From Kitasatospora humi (GTDB lineage: Bacteria > Actinomycetota > Actinomycetes > Streptomycetales > Streptomycetaceae), in the NCBI RefSeq assembly GCF_020907985.1, contig NZ_JAJJPA010000009.1, forward strand, positions 1 to 64,000: a stretch of DNA of 64,000 nucleotides. Direction: 5' to 3'. This document shows, piece after piece, positions 8,848 to 18,661 of the stretch. The position numbers and the translations under genes were made by a program. The notes below the pieces were generated by a model. It ran no database searches. It had not been told where the DNA came from and saw only the letters and a program-made list of their open reading frames with translations. Every line of letters begins with the position of its first letter. Position 1 is the first letter of the stretch.

Positions 8848-9020
8848 TTTGTCAGATTCTGCAGCAGTCCCATTGCTGATGTGGACTCAACAAGCTCCGG
8901 TGCCCCGCAAGTTCTCATGGAGCCGGCTGGCCCGATCATCGGAGGAGCAGTATGGTCTGACGGCAAACGTCTCGTCCGGCCGACTCGCTCGACCGAGCGA
9001 CCGGAACAAGGAGTCCCGCC

Positions 9021-10073
9021 GTGGCGACCCACCGCCGTCCCAAGCAGCCGAGCCACGCCCGGGTCGTCGTTCTCACCGCCGCCGCCGCGGCCACCGTCGC
9101 CCTCTCCGCGCAGAGCGCGTGGGCCGATCCGAAGCCGTCCATCGATGACGTCAAGACGCAGATCGACGGTCTGAACTCGCAGGCGGAGCAGGCCACCGAG
9201 CAGTACGACGGCGCCAAGGAGAAGGCGGACACGCTGCGCCAGCAGGCCTCCCAGCTCCAGGACGAGGTGGCCCGCACCCAGGCGCAGGTGAACCAGCTGG
9301 AGGAGGGGCTCGGCTCGGTGGCCGGTCAGCAGTACATGGACGACGGGATCGACCCGTCGGTGCAGCTGATGTTCAACGCCGACCCGTCCGGCTACCTCGA
9401 CCAGGCCGCCACCCAACACCAGGCGAACATCAGCGAGGCCGAGGCGCTGAAGGCCCTGCAACAGGCCCAGCGCACCCTGAACCAGCAGAAGCAGGACGCC
9501 GCGACCGCCCTCGCCCAGCTGGACGCCACCACCACCACGCTGAACAACGCCAAGACCGACGTGCAGTCCAAGCTCGCGCAGTCGCAGTCGCTGCTCAACT
9601 CGCTCACCGCGAGCCAGCGGGCCGCGGTGCTGGCGGCCCAGCAGCAGGAGGACGGCGGCGGCGCGGCCTCGCGCGGCACCAGCCGGGCCGACCTCGGCCC
9701 GCTGCCGCAGGCCTCCGGACAGGCGGGAGGCGCGGTGGCGGCCGCGCTCAGCCGGCTCGGCGACCCCTATGTCTGGGCCACCAACGGCCCGAACACCTTC
9801 GACTGCTCCGGCCTGATGCAGTGGTCCTACGAGCAGGTCGGCATCCAGTTGCCGCGCACCTCACAGGAGCAGGCCTCGGTGGGCACCGCGGTGCCGAGCC
9901 TCGCCCAGGCCCAGCCCGGCGACCTGGTGATCTACAACGCCGAGGACGGCCCCGAGGGCCACGTGGGCATGTACATCGGCAACGGCATGGTGGTCCACGC
10001 CCCGCACACCGGCGCCGTGGTGCGGACCATGCCGGCCAACGCGCTCCCCATCGCCACCATCCGCCGGATCTGA
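9021..10073 (+). CDS. Secreted NlpC/P60 peptidoglycan endopeptidase
   Basis: The 350-aa protein starts at a GTG with AAGGAG. It has a signal peptide (residues 1-34, cleavage after SAWA), then a long Gln/Ala-rich coiled coil (about 40-215) and a C-terminal NlpC/P60 domain (about 240-350). The catalytic cysteine sits in TFDCSGLMQWSY, the histidine in GHVGMYIGNG and the third polar residue in VVHAPH. This is the RipA/PcsB-like layout, which cleaves stem peptides during growth and division. The coiled coil probably holds the enzyme inactive or docks it to a partner such as FtsEX. The gene is unlinked to other division genes. Confidence 0.92.
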   Translation: MATHRRPKQPSHARVVVLTAAAAATVALSAQSAWADPKPSIDDVKTQIDGLNSQAEQATEQYDGAKEKADTLRQQASQLQDEVARTQAQVNQLEEGLGSVAGQQYMDDGIDPSVQLMFNADPSGYLDQAATQHQANISEAEALKALQQAQRTLNQQKQDAATALAQLDATTTTLNNAKTDVQSKLAQSQSLLNSLTASQRAAVLAAQQQEDGGGAASRGTSRADLGPLPQASGQAGGAVAAALSRLGDPYVWATNGPNTFDCSGLMQWSYEQVGIQLPRTSQEQASVGTAVPSLAQAQPGDLVIYNAEDGPEGHVGMYIGNGMVVHAPHTGAVVRTMPANALPIATIRRI

Positions 10074-10156
10074 CCGCCCGGCCCCGCCGGCGCCGCGACC
10101 CGGGAGGGAGGCCGGGGCGGCCAGCGGGTTCCGCTCACCGATCGGAAGCGTCGCGG

Positions 10157-10936
10157 TCAGCCGTTGCGGTGGAACTGCTTGGGCGGGAACGGTGGGTGGG
10201 CGTCGGGCGTGGTGAACGTGTAGCCGTCCGCGAGCAGCTTGGGCAGGTAGCTGCTCAGGGCGGCAACGGTTTGGGAGCGGTCGCCCCCGCTGCCGGGCGC
10301 GGGATCGTCGTCGCCGCCCTCGGTACCGTCGTGTTCCAGCACGATGGCACCCGTCGCGGCGCCGGCCAGGACCCGGTCGATGATGGTCTCCGTACCGGGA
10401 TTGGCCCAGTCCTCCGGGTCCACAGACCAGGAGATGGGACGCAGGCCGAGATCGGCGCAGACGGCCAGCGTCGTGTCGCTGAAGTTGCCGTAGGGGGCGC
10501 GGAACAGGACCGGTGTCCGGCCGCACGCCTTGGTGACGGCGTCCTGGGTGCGCTGGATCTGGTCGCGGATGTCGTCGGCCGACAGCTCGTTGAGGTTCGG
10601 GTGGGACCAGGTGTGGTTGCCGATGACGTGTCCCTCCGCGGCCATCCGGCGGATGACGTCGGGATACTGTCCGATGTTGTCGCCGCACACGAAGAACGTC
10701 GCTTTGACGCCGTGCTCGCGCAGCACGTCCAACACCTTCGGCGTGTACTGCGGGCTGGGGCCGTCGTCGAAGGTGAGGGCCATCACGTCCGGGCCGGCGT
10801 TGACCTCGCCCTCCGGCTGCGGCACCTGGACGGTCCTGGCGACGGCGCGGCCTGGCGGGCAGGCCAGGCCGAGCAGGGCCGTGGCACCCACGGCGAGCAA
10901 GCGGCGGCGGGACAGCGGTAGGCGGATCTCTCGCAT
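10157..10936 (-). CDS. Secreted polysaccharide deacetylase
   Basis: The 259-aa protein starts MREIRLPLSRRRLLAVGATA, a twin-arginine-like leader, followed by a NodB-homology domain. Metal and catalytic motifs are present: TFDDGPS with the base aspartate, HTWSH carrying the H-x3-H zinc site, and RAPYGNF. The reaction is N- or O-deacetylation of a cell-wall or chitin-like polymer outside the membrane. An alternative start at 10981 adds 15 residues. The start is uncertain because no strong ribosome site precedes either ATG. It converges with the NlpC/P60 gene. Confidence 0.88.
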   Translation of the reverse strand: MREIRLPLSRRRLLAVGATALLGLACPPGRAVARTVQVPQPEGEVNAGPDVMALTFDDGPSPQYTPKVLDVLREHGVKATFFVCGDNIGQYPDVIRRMAAEGHVIGNHTWSHPNLNELSADDIRDQIQRTQDAVTKACGRTPVLFRAPYGNFSDTTLAVCADLGLRPISWSVDPEDWANPGTETIIDRVLAGAATGAIVLEHDGTEGGDDDPAPGSGGDRSQTVAALSSYLPKLLADGYTFTTPDAHPPFPPKQFHRNG

Positions 10937-11125
10937 CGGCCAAGCGTGGGTCCTGGGGCGCGACCTGATGGGCAGGCACACCGCAGGGCGGGGCGGACCC
11001 GCCCGGATGGCCCAATGCAGCGAGTGCGTGCCGGGTGCGGGGAGGCGGCCGGCGTCGCCGTTCCCCGCGCGTCCGGCACCATCCCCACGCCCAGGAGCCC
11101 GGTTGCCGGGGGCCCCTGATCGGTC

Positions 11126-12196
11126 CTATCGCTTCCAGGGTTCGGCGAACTCGTGCAGCGCCGCCACGGCGGCCGGGGCGAGCATCCGGTCGTTCACCGG
11201 GGTGCCGGCCGGGTGGAGGAAGTGGTCCAGCCCGTCCAGGAGGCGCAGGCCCGGGCCGGTGGTGTGCGCGCGGGCGAGGGCGGCGAGCAGCGGGGCCGTG
11301 GTCGCGCAGGGCACGTTGGCGTCGGCGGTGCCGCAGGTGACGGTGACCCGGGTACCGGGGCGGATCGCCCGGGCGGCGTCGGCTGGGTGGACGGCGTCGT
11401 CGCTGCGGACGAAGCGGGCGTTGTCGGGGCCGAAGAGCGCGTTCAGCAGCGAGGCGAGCGGCGGCAGCAGGGTGCTCGTGTCGGCGGGGCGCCCGGCCCG
11501 GAAATCGGCGATGGCGGCGGCAATGCCCGCCTTGTTCGCCGAAGCCACGGCCTCGGTCAACTGTCCTGTTTCCACAGCCTGTTCGAGCTGGGTGTCGAGT
11601 TGGGCGGCCAGTAGGTCCAGCAGGCGCTCGTCCTGCGGAGCGAGCAGGGCGAGACCGGCCGGCGCGGGTCGAACCGTGCGGGCGAGGAGCAGCGCCTGCA
11701 GTCCCCCCTCGCTGTGCCCGACCAGCAGCAGGGCGTGCGGGTCGGCCTCCGGCTGGTCGCGCAGGGTGGTGTAGGCAGCTGCGGCCTGGCGGGTGAAGGC
11801 AGCCAGGTCGAGCCGGCCGGGGTCGCCCTGGTAGGCACCGGCTCCGGTGCGGCCGGTGAAGTACTTGTCGAAGCGTAGGGTCATCACGCCGTCGACGCCG
11901 AGGGTGTCGGCGATCAGCGCGAGGGTGCCGGGGACGAGCGCGGGAGGCTCGTCGCCGTTGCGGTCCGTCGGGCCGCTGCCGGGCAGCAGCAGGGCGGCGG
12001 CCAGGTGGTGTCCGGCCCGGTGGGCGGGTACGTGCAGGGTGCCGTACGCGGTGGTGCCGTCCACCGTGAACTGCACCTCGCGGTCGGCGGCGGGCACGAG
12101 CGCGGCGGGTGCGGCCGCGTCGGCGGCGGGTGCGCCCAGCCCGGCCGCGGTGACCGCGGCGAGCACGACGGCGGTTAACGAGGAGCGCCAAGACAT
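11126..12196 (-). CDS. Secreted alpha/beta hydrolase
   Basis: The 356-aa protein has a clear signal peptide (MSWRSSLTAVVLAAVTAAGL, cleaved after ADAA). The nucleophile elbow GHSEGG carries the catalytic serine, an aspartate follows in GTADANVP, and a histidine lies in LDHFLHP near the C-terminus. This is the layout of extracellular esterase/acyl-peptidase-type hydrolases. The oxyanion-side loop PGSGPTDRNGD resembles family members annotated as alpha/beta hydrolases of the dienelactone or DUF3887 group. The substrate is unknown. The ATG was chosen for its AGGAGA site 6 bp upstream. Confidence 0.85.
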   Translation of the reverse strand: MSWRSSLTAVVLAAVTAAGLGAPAADAAAPAALVPAADREVQFTVDGTTAYGTLHVPAHRAGHHLAAALLLPGSGPTDRNGDEPPALVPGTLALIADTLGVDGVMTLRFDKYFTGRTGAGAYQGDPGRLDLAAFTRQAAAAYTTLRDQPEADPHALLLVGHSEGGLQALLLARTVRPAPAGLALLAPQDERLLDLLAAQLDTQLEQAVETGQLTEAVASANKAGIAAAIADFRAGRPADTSTLLPPLASLLNALFGPDNARFVRSDDAVHPADAARAIRPGTRVTVTCGTADANVPCATTAPLLAALARAHTTGPGLRLLDGLDHFLHPAGTPVNDRMLAPAAVAALHEFAEPWKR

Positions 12197-12316
12197 CCGT
12201 TTCTCCTGTGGGTTGGCGGGTGAGTCGGGGATCGCCCGGTCCACTCCGGGCGGTCGGGACGCCGAGGGGTGTGCCGCGGGAGCCGGGGTGCGCAGCCGCG
12301 CGGTGGTCGGGAGCGG

Positions 12317-13429
12317 TCAGCGGCTGATCAGTTGTAGGACCAGCACGAAGGCGGCCAGCCCCGCGACCAGCCAAAGGCACCGGGGGTTGCCGAAGTTGAC
12401 GGTCCAGCCGATGCCGAACCGCTTGCTGACGAAGAGCGACGGGTCCTGCCGGTTGACGTAGAACAGTCCACCGCCGCGCCAGTAGCGGTCGTCGTCCGGC
12501 GCCACCACGCCCGGGTCCGCCGACTCGACTGCCGTGCCTTCCAAGTCACTTGGCGCCAGACAGCGGCCGCCCTGCCCGGTGCGCAGGGCGATCGCGACGA
12601 CGACGAGCAGCCCGGCCGCGATCGGCGCCAGCACGGGAAGGGCGGAGAACGAGAGGTCGCCGTGCCAGGTCTGCCAAGCGGCGGCCAGGATACCCGAGTT
12701 GACGCAAGCCCCCAGCAGCATGACCGAGCCCGCGGTCCGGACGACGAACCGCCGGTGCCGGGTGGCGCCGGCCGCCGGCCGCGCCGGGTCGAGCTCGGCC
12801 CGACTGCGGAGAGCCAGCCAGGTCACCAGCAAGAGCAGCCCGGTGAGCGCGAGTTGGATGAACACGGGTGCGAAGGCGCTGCCGAACGACTTGTCCGTCA
12901 ATCGGTCGGCCTCCCCACGGGAGCCGTAGTGAATCGGCAGCCGGTCCGGCATCGACGGGTACTCCACGGCGGCGAGCACCGCCGTGAGCGCGAGGACGAG
13001 CACCGCGGGCGCGGCCCACCGCCAGGGGTAGCGCGGCGGCGCGGTCCGCAGTGAGGTGTCCACCGCGACCACCTGGCGCAGCCCCGCGTACCACTGCTCG
13101 CCGTGCTTGACGGCGAGGATCGCGCGACGGGCGCGCAGGTATCCGGTGGCGGACACGGCCGCGGCCGCCGTCGATGCGCCGGCGAACAGCGGCGTGCTCG
13201 GGAACACGAGGAGGAGCGCGAGTTCGGCCGCGAGCACCGCCCCGCCGATGCCGCCCACGCACCAGCGGTAGGCGCGCCGCTGCTCGTCGATCACGGGAGC
13301 GTCGGCGTGCGCGGGCGGGGTCCGCACCCCGAAGGGCACGGTTCGACCGGTGAGGGAGGGCATCAGCCACGCCATCAGCAGGATGACGAAGGGTATGACC
13401 ACCTGGACGACAGCTGTTCCGGACATCAT
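12317..13429 (-). CDS. DUF1648/DUF5808 multi-pass membrane protein
   Basis: The 370-aa protein has about eight hydrophobic helices. A DUF1648-type segment (DRLPIHYGSRGEAD) is followed near the C-terminus by a DUF5808-type segment (YWRGGGLFYVNRQDP through GWTVNFGNP). Such proteins accompany GntR regulators and relate to SdpI-type immunity/signalling proteins of Bacillus. The start at 13429 has AGGAGG and overlaps the upstream GntR stop by 4 bp, so the two are translationally coupled. A role in envelope stress or peptide immunity is inference. Confidence 0.85.
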   Translation of the reverse strand: MMSGTAVVQVVIPFVILLMAWLMPSLTGRTVPFGVRTPPAHADAPVIDEQRRAYRWCVGGIGGAVLAAELALLLVFPSTPLFAGASTAAAAVSATGYLRARRAILAVKHGEQWYAGLRQVVAVDTSLRTAPPRYPWRWAAPAVLVLALTAVLAAVEYPSMPDRLPIHYGSRGEADRLTDKSFGSAFAPVFIQLALTGLLLLVTWLALRSRAELDPARPAAGATRHRRFVVRTAGSVMLLGACVNSGILAAAWQTWHGDLSFSALPVLAPIAAGLLVVVAIALRTGQGGRCLAPSDLEGTAVESADPGVVAPDDDRYWRGGGLFYVNRQDPSLFVSKRFGIGWTVNFGNPRCLWLVAGLAAFVLVLQLISR

Positions 13430-13905
13430 GCCGGCCCTCCTAGCCTCTCTCCCACGCCGAGCTCTCCATGGTGCTGACCGCCGACATGACTGCCGACCTG
13501 ACCGCCGGGCCGGGCGCCGGGCTGGGCGCCGAAGGAGCCGACGATCCGGCCGCACGTCGTCAGTACGGTCGCCGTGTCGACCCCGTGCGCCGCCGCCTCG
13601 GCGAGCAGCGTCCGCAGCCGGGCCGACCACTCGTCGGTGAAGCCGGGGGGCGGCGGCCCGGAGTGCGGGTCCCGCTGCACCACGGCGCCGCTCTTGCGGT
13701 TGAGCCGCAGGAGCCCCTCCTGGCGCAGCTGGTCGTAGGCCTTGTTGACGGTGTGGAAGTTGATGCCGAGGTCGCCGGCCAGCTGCCGGGTCGACGGCAG
13801 GGCGCTTCCCTCCGCCAACTCGCCTGCCGCGATGGCCTCCACGACCTGGTCCCGGATCTGCTGGTAGATCGGGACGGCACTGCTCAGGTCGATGCTCAGG
13901 ATCAC
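13426..13905 (-). CDS. GntR/YtrA-type transcriptional regulator
   Basis: The 159-aa DNA-binding protein has an N-terminal winged helix (about 10-75) with the hallmark PSTRQLAGDLGINFHTVNKA segment. A short C-terminal helical domain too small for a ligand-binding FadR/HutC module follows, as in the YtrA subfamily. The tail is low-complexity Gly/Gln/His. It starts at a GTG with GGGAG 7 bp upstream. It sits first in the operon with the DUF1648 membrane protein and very likely autoregulates it. An AT-rich patch at about 13926-13950, unusual for this GC-rich region, is the likely promoter/operator. Confidence 0.88.
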   Translation of the reverse strand: MILSIDLSSAVPIYQQIRDQVVEAIAAGELAEGSALPSTRQLAGDLGINFHTVNKAYDQLRQEGLLRLNRKSGAVVQRDPHSGPPPPGFTDEWSARLRTLLAEAAAHGVDTATVLTTCGRIVGSFGAQPGARPGGQVGSHVGGQHHGELGVGERLGGPA

Positions 13906-14153
13906 GCGCGACTCCCACTGGGATGTATTTGCTCTAGTACTTATAGAACAGACCATCAGGTGTACGCAAGAAGGAGCGAGCCGGCTCCGGTGAGCCTTAC
14001 CAGGCGCCCTGGTGCACGATCCGGGGGAGCCGTGGTGCACGACGCCCGCCGACCGGGATCTGACCGGGATCCGGCCGGGCACCCAGGGCCGGGCGGACGA
14101 GACCGATCCCGAACGCGGGCACCCCCCGGCAGCCAATGCCGGCGCGGAATGCC

Positions 14154-14159
14154 TATCCT
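14154..14159 (+). promoter_or_regulatory. -10 box of a probable leaderless promoter
   Basis: TATCCT ends 6 bp before the ATG at 14166 and no ribosome site intervenes, so transcription would begin at or next to the start codon. The same 6-bp spacing occurs at both promoters of the type III PKS locus. Confidence 0.5.
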
Positions 14160-14165
14160 CGGCGG

Positions 14166-15097
<932 letters not shown>

Positions 15098-15101
<4 letters not shown>

Positions 15102-16234
15102 AGAACCTGCTGCTGATCGCCCTGCTCGCCGCGCTCGGGGCAGGGGGTGCCGCTCTGCCCGGCTGGGCGGCCGTGCGGTGGCTGCGCCGCCGATCGGTGG
15201 CGCTGTCGCTGTTCTGCGTCGCCGCCGTCACCGTGCTGGCGGTCACCTCCGGGACCTTCGCCGTGGCGCAGGCGATGTTCCTGTCCCAGCACGACCTCGG
15301 GGTGGTGATCACCGTGCTCGCCATGGCCTCGGTGGTGGCACTGGGCATCGCCGCGCTGCTCGGGCGCCAGGTGGTCGCCGGCAGTCGGGCGCTCGCCACC
15401 GCCGCGCGCACCGTCGGCAGTGACACGGGCTTCACCGCGCCGAACCACCCGCTCGGCCGCGAGCTGGCCCAGCTCAGCGAGGAACTCGCCGCCACCAGCG
15501 CGCGGTTGGCCGAGTCCAGAGCCAGGGCCAAGGCGCTGGACGCCTCGCGCCGCGAGCTGATCGCCTGGATCTCGCACGACCTGCGCACGCCGCTGGCGGG
15601 CCTGCGGGCGATGGCGGAGGCGCTGGAGGACGGCGTGGCCGACCAGCCGGAGCGCTATCTGCAGCGCATCCGCACCGAGGTCGAGCGCCTCACCGGGATG
15701 GTGGACGACCTCTTCGAGCTCTCCCGGATCCAGGCCGGCGCGCTCTCCCTCTCGCTCGCCCGGGTCTCGGTCTACGACCTGGTCGACGACGCGCTGGCCG
15801 GTGCCCACCCGCTGGCCCGGGAGCGCGGGGTGCGCCTGGAGGGCCGTCAGGTGGCGGCCGAGCCGGTGGAGGTGGACAGCCAGGAGATCACCCGGGTGCT
15901 GGGCAATCTGCTGGTGAACGCGATCCGCTCGACCCCGCAGGACGGGGTGGTCGCCGTCTCCGCCCGCCGGGTGGCCGACGAGGTGGTGCTCTCGGTGACC
16001 GACGGCTGCGGCGGCATCCCGGAGCAGGACCTCCACCGGGTCTTCGAGACCGGCTGGCGCGGCAGCGCCGCCCGCACGCCGCGGCGCGACCCCGGTGAGG
16101 GCGGGGACAGCGGCGCCGGGCTCGGGTTGGCCATCGTGCGCGGCATCGTCGAGGCCCACGCCGGGCGCGCCCGGGTGCACAACGTGGTCGGCGGCTGCTG
16201 CTTCGAGATCGCCCTTCCGGCGGCACGTGCGTAG
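15098..16234 (+). CDS. Sensor histidine kinase partner
   Basis: The 378-aa membrane kinase has three N-terminal hydrophobic segments (about 3-25, 34-58 and 66-86) and almost no extracytoplasmic loop, so it likely senses within or at the membrane. A HAMP-like linker precedes the H-box SHDLRTPLAG (about residue 160), and the ATPase domain carries an N-box (LGNLLVNAIRS), DGCGGIPEQD and GAGLGLAIVRG. The GTG start overlaps the regulator stop, so the pair is translationally coupled. It is a HisKA/HATPase_c kinase that phosphorylates the upstream regulator. Confidence 0.92.
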
Positions 16235-16400
16235 ACGGGCCGGCGGGCAGGCCGGCGGGCGGACGCGGGCGGACGGGCGGGCAGGCGAACGGACGCCGAC
16301 GCGGACGGGCAGGCAGGTGAACAGGCGCGGGCGCGGGCGGACGGGCAGGTGAACCGACGCGGGCGCGGCCGTCCGCCGGCCCGCCGGACGGCTGGTCTCC
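16235..16400. repeat. Purine-rich low-complexity GCGGGC/GGACGGGC tract
   Basis: Degenerate short repeats of GGGCGG, GGGCAGG and GGACGGGC fill the gap between the convergent kinase and beta-propeller genes. No single unit length holds throughout, no hairpin with a U-tract is seen, and no gene is supported here. Confidence 0.6.
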
Positions 16401-16443
16401 CGTCACGGTTCGGCAAGACCGGCGGCCCGGCGCGGTGCGGTTT

Positions 16444-17589
16444 TCAGAGCGCGACGATCCCCTCGCCGCCGACGGCATCCGGCACGGTCACCGAGCCCAG
16501 GCCGGTGAGGGAGCCGTCGGCGTTCACGGCGAACTCGTCCACGATGCCCTTGACACCGGTCTGCGCGTAGAGGTAGCGCCCGTCGGGGGAGGCGGCGGTG
16601 TCGACGGTTCCGGGGTTGGTCGGCGTGTTGCCGAGGGCGGTGAGCGTGCGGCCCTCGTCGGTGGCACGGAAGCCGGTGAGGGTGGAGCTGCCGGCGTTGG
16701 AGACGTAGAGCAGGTCGCCGATCCGAACGATCCAGCAGGTGGCGCTCTGGCCGGTCGGGGCGAAGGCCTGCTGGCTGGCGGTGCCGTCGTGGTGGATGCG
16801 CATGGTGGCCAGGGCGTTCGGCCCAGCCTGGGTGAGGAACAGGCCGCGCGGCCCGTCGGGGACGAAGGCGAAGGGCACGGCGTCGGGCAGGTTGGTGACG
16901 GTCGGTGTGGCCGCGGGGGCGCCGTCGGGGGAGAGGTCGAACACGTCGAGGTTGTTGCCGTTGGCCTTGGTGGTCACGACCAGCCGGGTGCCGTCGCCGG
17001 TGAAGCCCACCTGCCCGGGGGTGTTGGTGAACTGGGGTGTGGCGTTCGGGTCCAGTCCCAGGTCGCGGTGCCAGTCGGGGCGCTGCTCCAGCTTCCCGTC
17101 GTGCACGGTGTAGCCCTGGACGGAGCCGCCCTCGAGGGCGTTGAGGACGAAGACGGTGTCACCGCGGACGGCGACGCTGACCGGGAAGCAGCCGCCGGAG
17201 GAGACGACCTGGCGGCGGGTCAGCCGGTCGCCGTCGACGGCGAAGACCGTCACCGTGTCGCTGCCGGCGTTCACCGCGTACAGCAGCGCGTGTTCGGGGT
17301 CGTAGGTCAGCGACCCCTGTGAGGCCAGGTGGTCGGCGACCGATCCGGCGAGCACGCCGCCCAGCCCCCCGGTGTCGTACACCGCCTTCTGGGTGAGGTG
17401 CCCGTCCTCGCCGCGCCGGTAGGCGACCACCTGGTTCCCGTCCGGGTTGTCGGTCTGGACGAACACGGCGTGGTGCCCTCCGGCTTGCTCGTCGCGTCCG
17501 GACCTGGCGGCGTGGGCGGGCGGAGTGCAGACGGCCGCTGCCGTCAGGGCGGTGGCGACGGATACGGCAAGACGGGCGGGACGGCGCAT
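16444..17589 (-). CDS. Secreted beta-propeller (lactonase-like) protein
   Basis: The 381-aa protein has a signal peptide (residues 1-28, ending PPAHA) followed by repeated blade-like strands with YAVNAGSDTVTVF, YVSNAGSSTLTGF and SPDGRYLYAQTG. This matches the seven-bladed lactonase/YncE-type fold. Family members include 6-phosphogluconolactonase, but secretion and the lack of identifiable metal ligands argue against that activity here. It may bind a surface partner or quinoprotein-like substrate. It is monocistronic and ends 210 bp from the convergent kinase. Confidence 0.8.
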   Translation of the reverse strand: MRRPARLAVSVATALTAAAVCTPPAHAARSGRDEQAGGHHAVFVQTDNPDGNQVVAYRRGEDGHLTQKAVYDTGGLGGVLAGSVADHLASQGSLTYDPEHALLYAVNAGSDTVTVFAVDGDRLTRRQVVSSGGCFPVSVAVRGDTVFVLNALEGGSVQGYTVHDGKLEQRPDWHRDLGLDPNATPQFTNTPGQVGFTGDGTRLVVTTKANGNNLDVFDLSPDGAPAATPTVTNLPDAVPFAFVPDGPRGLFLTQAGPNALATMRIHHDGTASQQAFAPTGQSATCWIVRIGDLLYVSNAGSSTLTGFRATDEGRTLTALGNTPTNPGTVDTAASPDGRYLYAQTGVKGIVDEFAVNADGSLTGLGSVTVPDAVGGEGIVAL

Positions 17590-17940
17590 GACGGGCTGCT
17601 CCTCGGGCGGCGGTGAACGGGGGAGGGTGCCGGCCCGACGGATGGTTCGCCGTAGGACGCGACGCAGCGGTCGCGAGGGCCGGGCGGGGGAGGTGTTGCT
17701 GGAGGGCAGGGGTGCGACGACCGCGCGATGCGTTGGTCGACCACCTCCCGATCACGGTACGTGACGCCGCATCACTTGCGCGGTAGCGACACCGGAGGAG
17801 GCGCCGCCGGGGTGCCGACTTCAGACGGTGGCTTTCGCGGCGGGCCGGCCGGGCCTGCTGGGGCCCTTGATCCCCGGGGGTGGTCCCCGAACCGCCCCCC
17901 CGGCCGGAGGCACGGCCGGCCGGGGGGCGGCGAGCAGTGG
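17590..17940. other. 351-bp gap, no gene
   Basis: The gap lies between the start of the beta-propeller gene and the stop of the truncated SDR gene, both on the minus strand. Its right end contains a strong hairpin (17892-17930). The left end should hold the promoter of the beta-propeller gene; no clear -10/-35 pair stands out. Confidence 0.5.
17892..17930 (-). terminator. Long GC hairpin after SDR remnant
   Basis: A 16-nt arm (17892-17907) and a 15-nt arm (17916-17930) pair almost perfectly around an 8-nt loop, with one bulged base. The hairpin begins 11 bp past the minus-strand stop at 17941, where a terminator would sit. No U-run follows, as is common in streptomycetes. Confidence 0.6.
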
Positions 17941-18488
17941 TCAGCGGCCCGAGGCCAGGTTGGCGCCGCCCGTGCACTCCAGGACCACTCCGGTGATGAA
18001 GCCGTTGGCCGCCGGCATGTGGATCGCCTGGGCCTGGTCCTCGGGCCGCCCGACCCGGCCCACCGGGGTGGTGGCCGCGAGCCCGTCGAACAGCGACCGG
18101 CGCTGGTCGGCCGTCACACGGTCCCACCACGGGGTGTCCACCACGCCCGGAGAGACCGCGTTGACCCGCAGCGGCGCCAGCTCGACGGCCGGCGGCGGCA
18201 CCATCGCGTTCAGCGCGCCGTTGATCGCGGCCAGGCCCGCGGTACCGGGGAAGGCGGCCCCGGCCGAGGCTACGGTGATCAACGTGACCGAACCGTCCTT
18301 GCGCAGGTGGGGCAGCGCGGTCCGCAGGGCCCGCACCTGCGCCCAGAACTTGGCATCGAACCCGGCGGCCAGGTCGGCCAGGTCCAGGTCGGCGAACGCA
18401 CCCGCCGAACCGCTCGCGGCCACCACCAGGTGATCGACCGTGCCCACCTCGGCGAAGAACGCGTCCAGGCCCGCCTGGTCGGTCGCGC
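17941..18488 (-). pseudogene. 5'-truncated short-chain dehydrogenase/reductase
   Basis: About 180 codons read as an SDR from just before AGLDAFFAEVGTVDHLVVAA to the C-terminus (GRPEDQAQAIH...ITGVVLECTGGANL). The N-terminal Rossmann strand and TGxxxGxG cofactor motif are missing: upstream of about 18488 the frame turns into arginine/proline-rich sequence unrelated to the family. In the active-site region, SAGAAFPGTAGLAAINGALNAM has no Y-x3-K pair, but some atypical SDRs of this type also lack it. No plausible start with a ribosome site lies at the break, so I call it a remnant. Confidence 0.7.
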
Positions 18489-18557
18489 TTCCTCCTCGGC
18501 CACGCACCGCTGGACCACACCACCGCCCGCCGGCTCGTCCGCAGCCTCGTCCCGTAG
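18486..18557 (+). pseudogene. Possible tail fragment of an unrelated gene
   Basis: In the plus frame ending at the TAG of 18555-18557 the translation is RFLLGHAPLDHTTARRLVRS plus three residues. It begins exactly where the SDR homology on the other strand stops. The LLGHAPLDHTT stretch faintly recalls the LGHxxxxTT box near the end of tyrosine recombinases, but no catalytic tyrosine follows. The evidence is thin and the identity is not established. Confidence 0.25.
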
Positions 18558-18661
18558 GAGTCGTCCGGCGGCTCGGGCAGCAGCGGTTCGATCGGCTCGT
18601 GGGCACGAGCAGCGGGGGCGAGCAGCGGCAATGGGACGGGTGTCGAGCCGGAGCTCCCCGA

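Noticed and set aside
8760..9020. c-di-AMP (ydaO) riboswitch upstream of the NlpC/P60 gene
   Set aside because: Such switches precede many actinobacterial wall-hydrolase genes, but I could not find the conserved ydaO core sequences or a matching fold in this leader.
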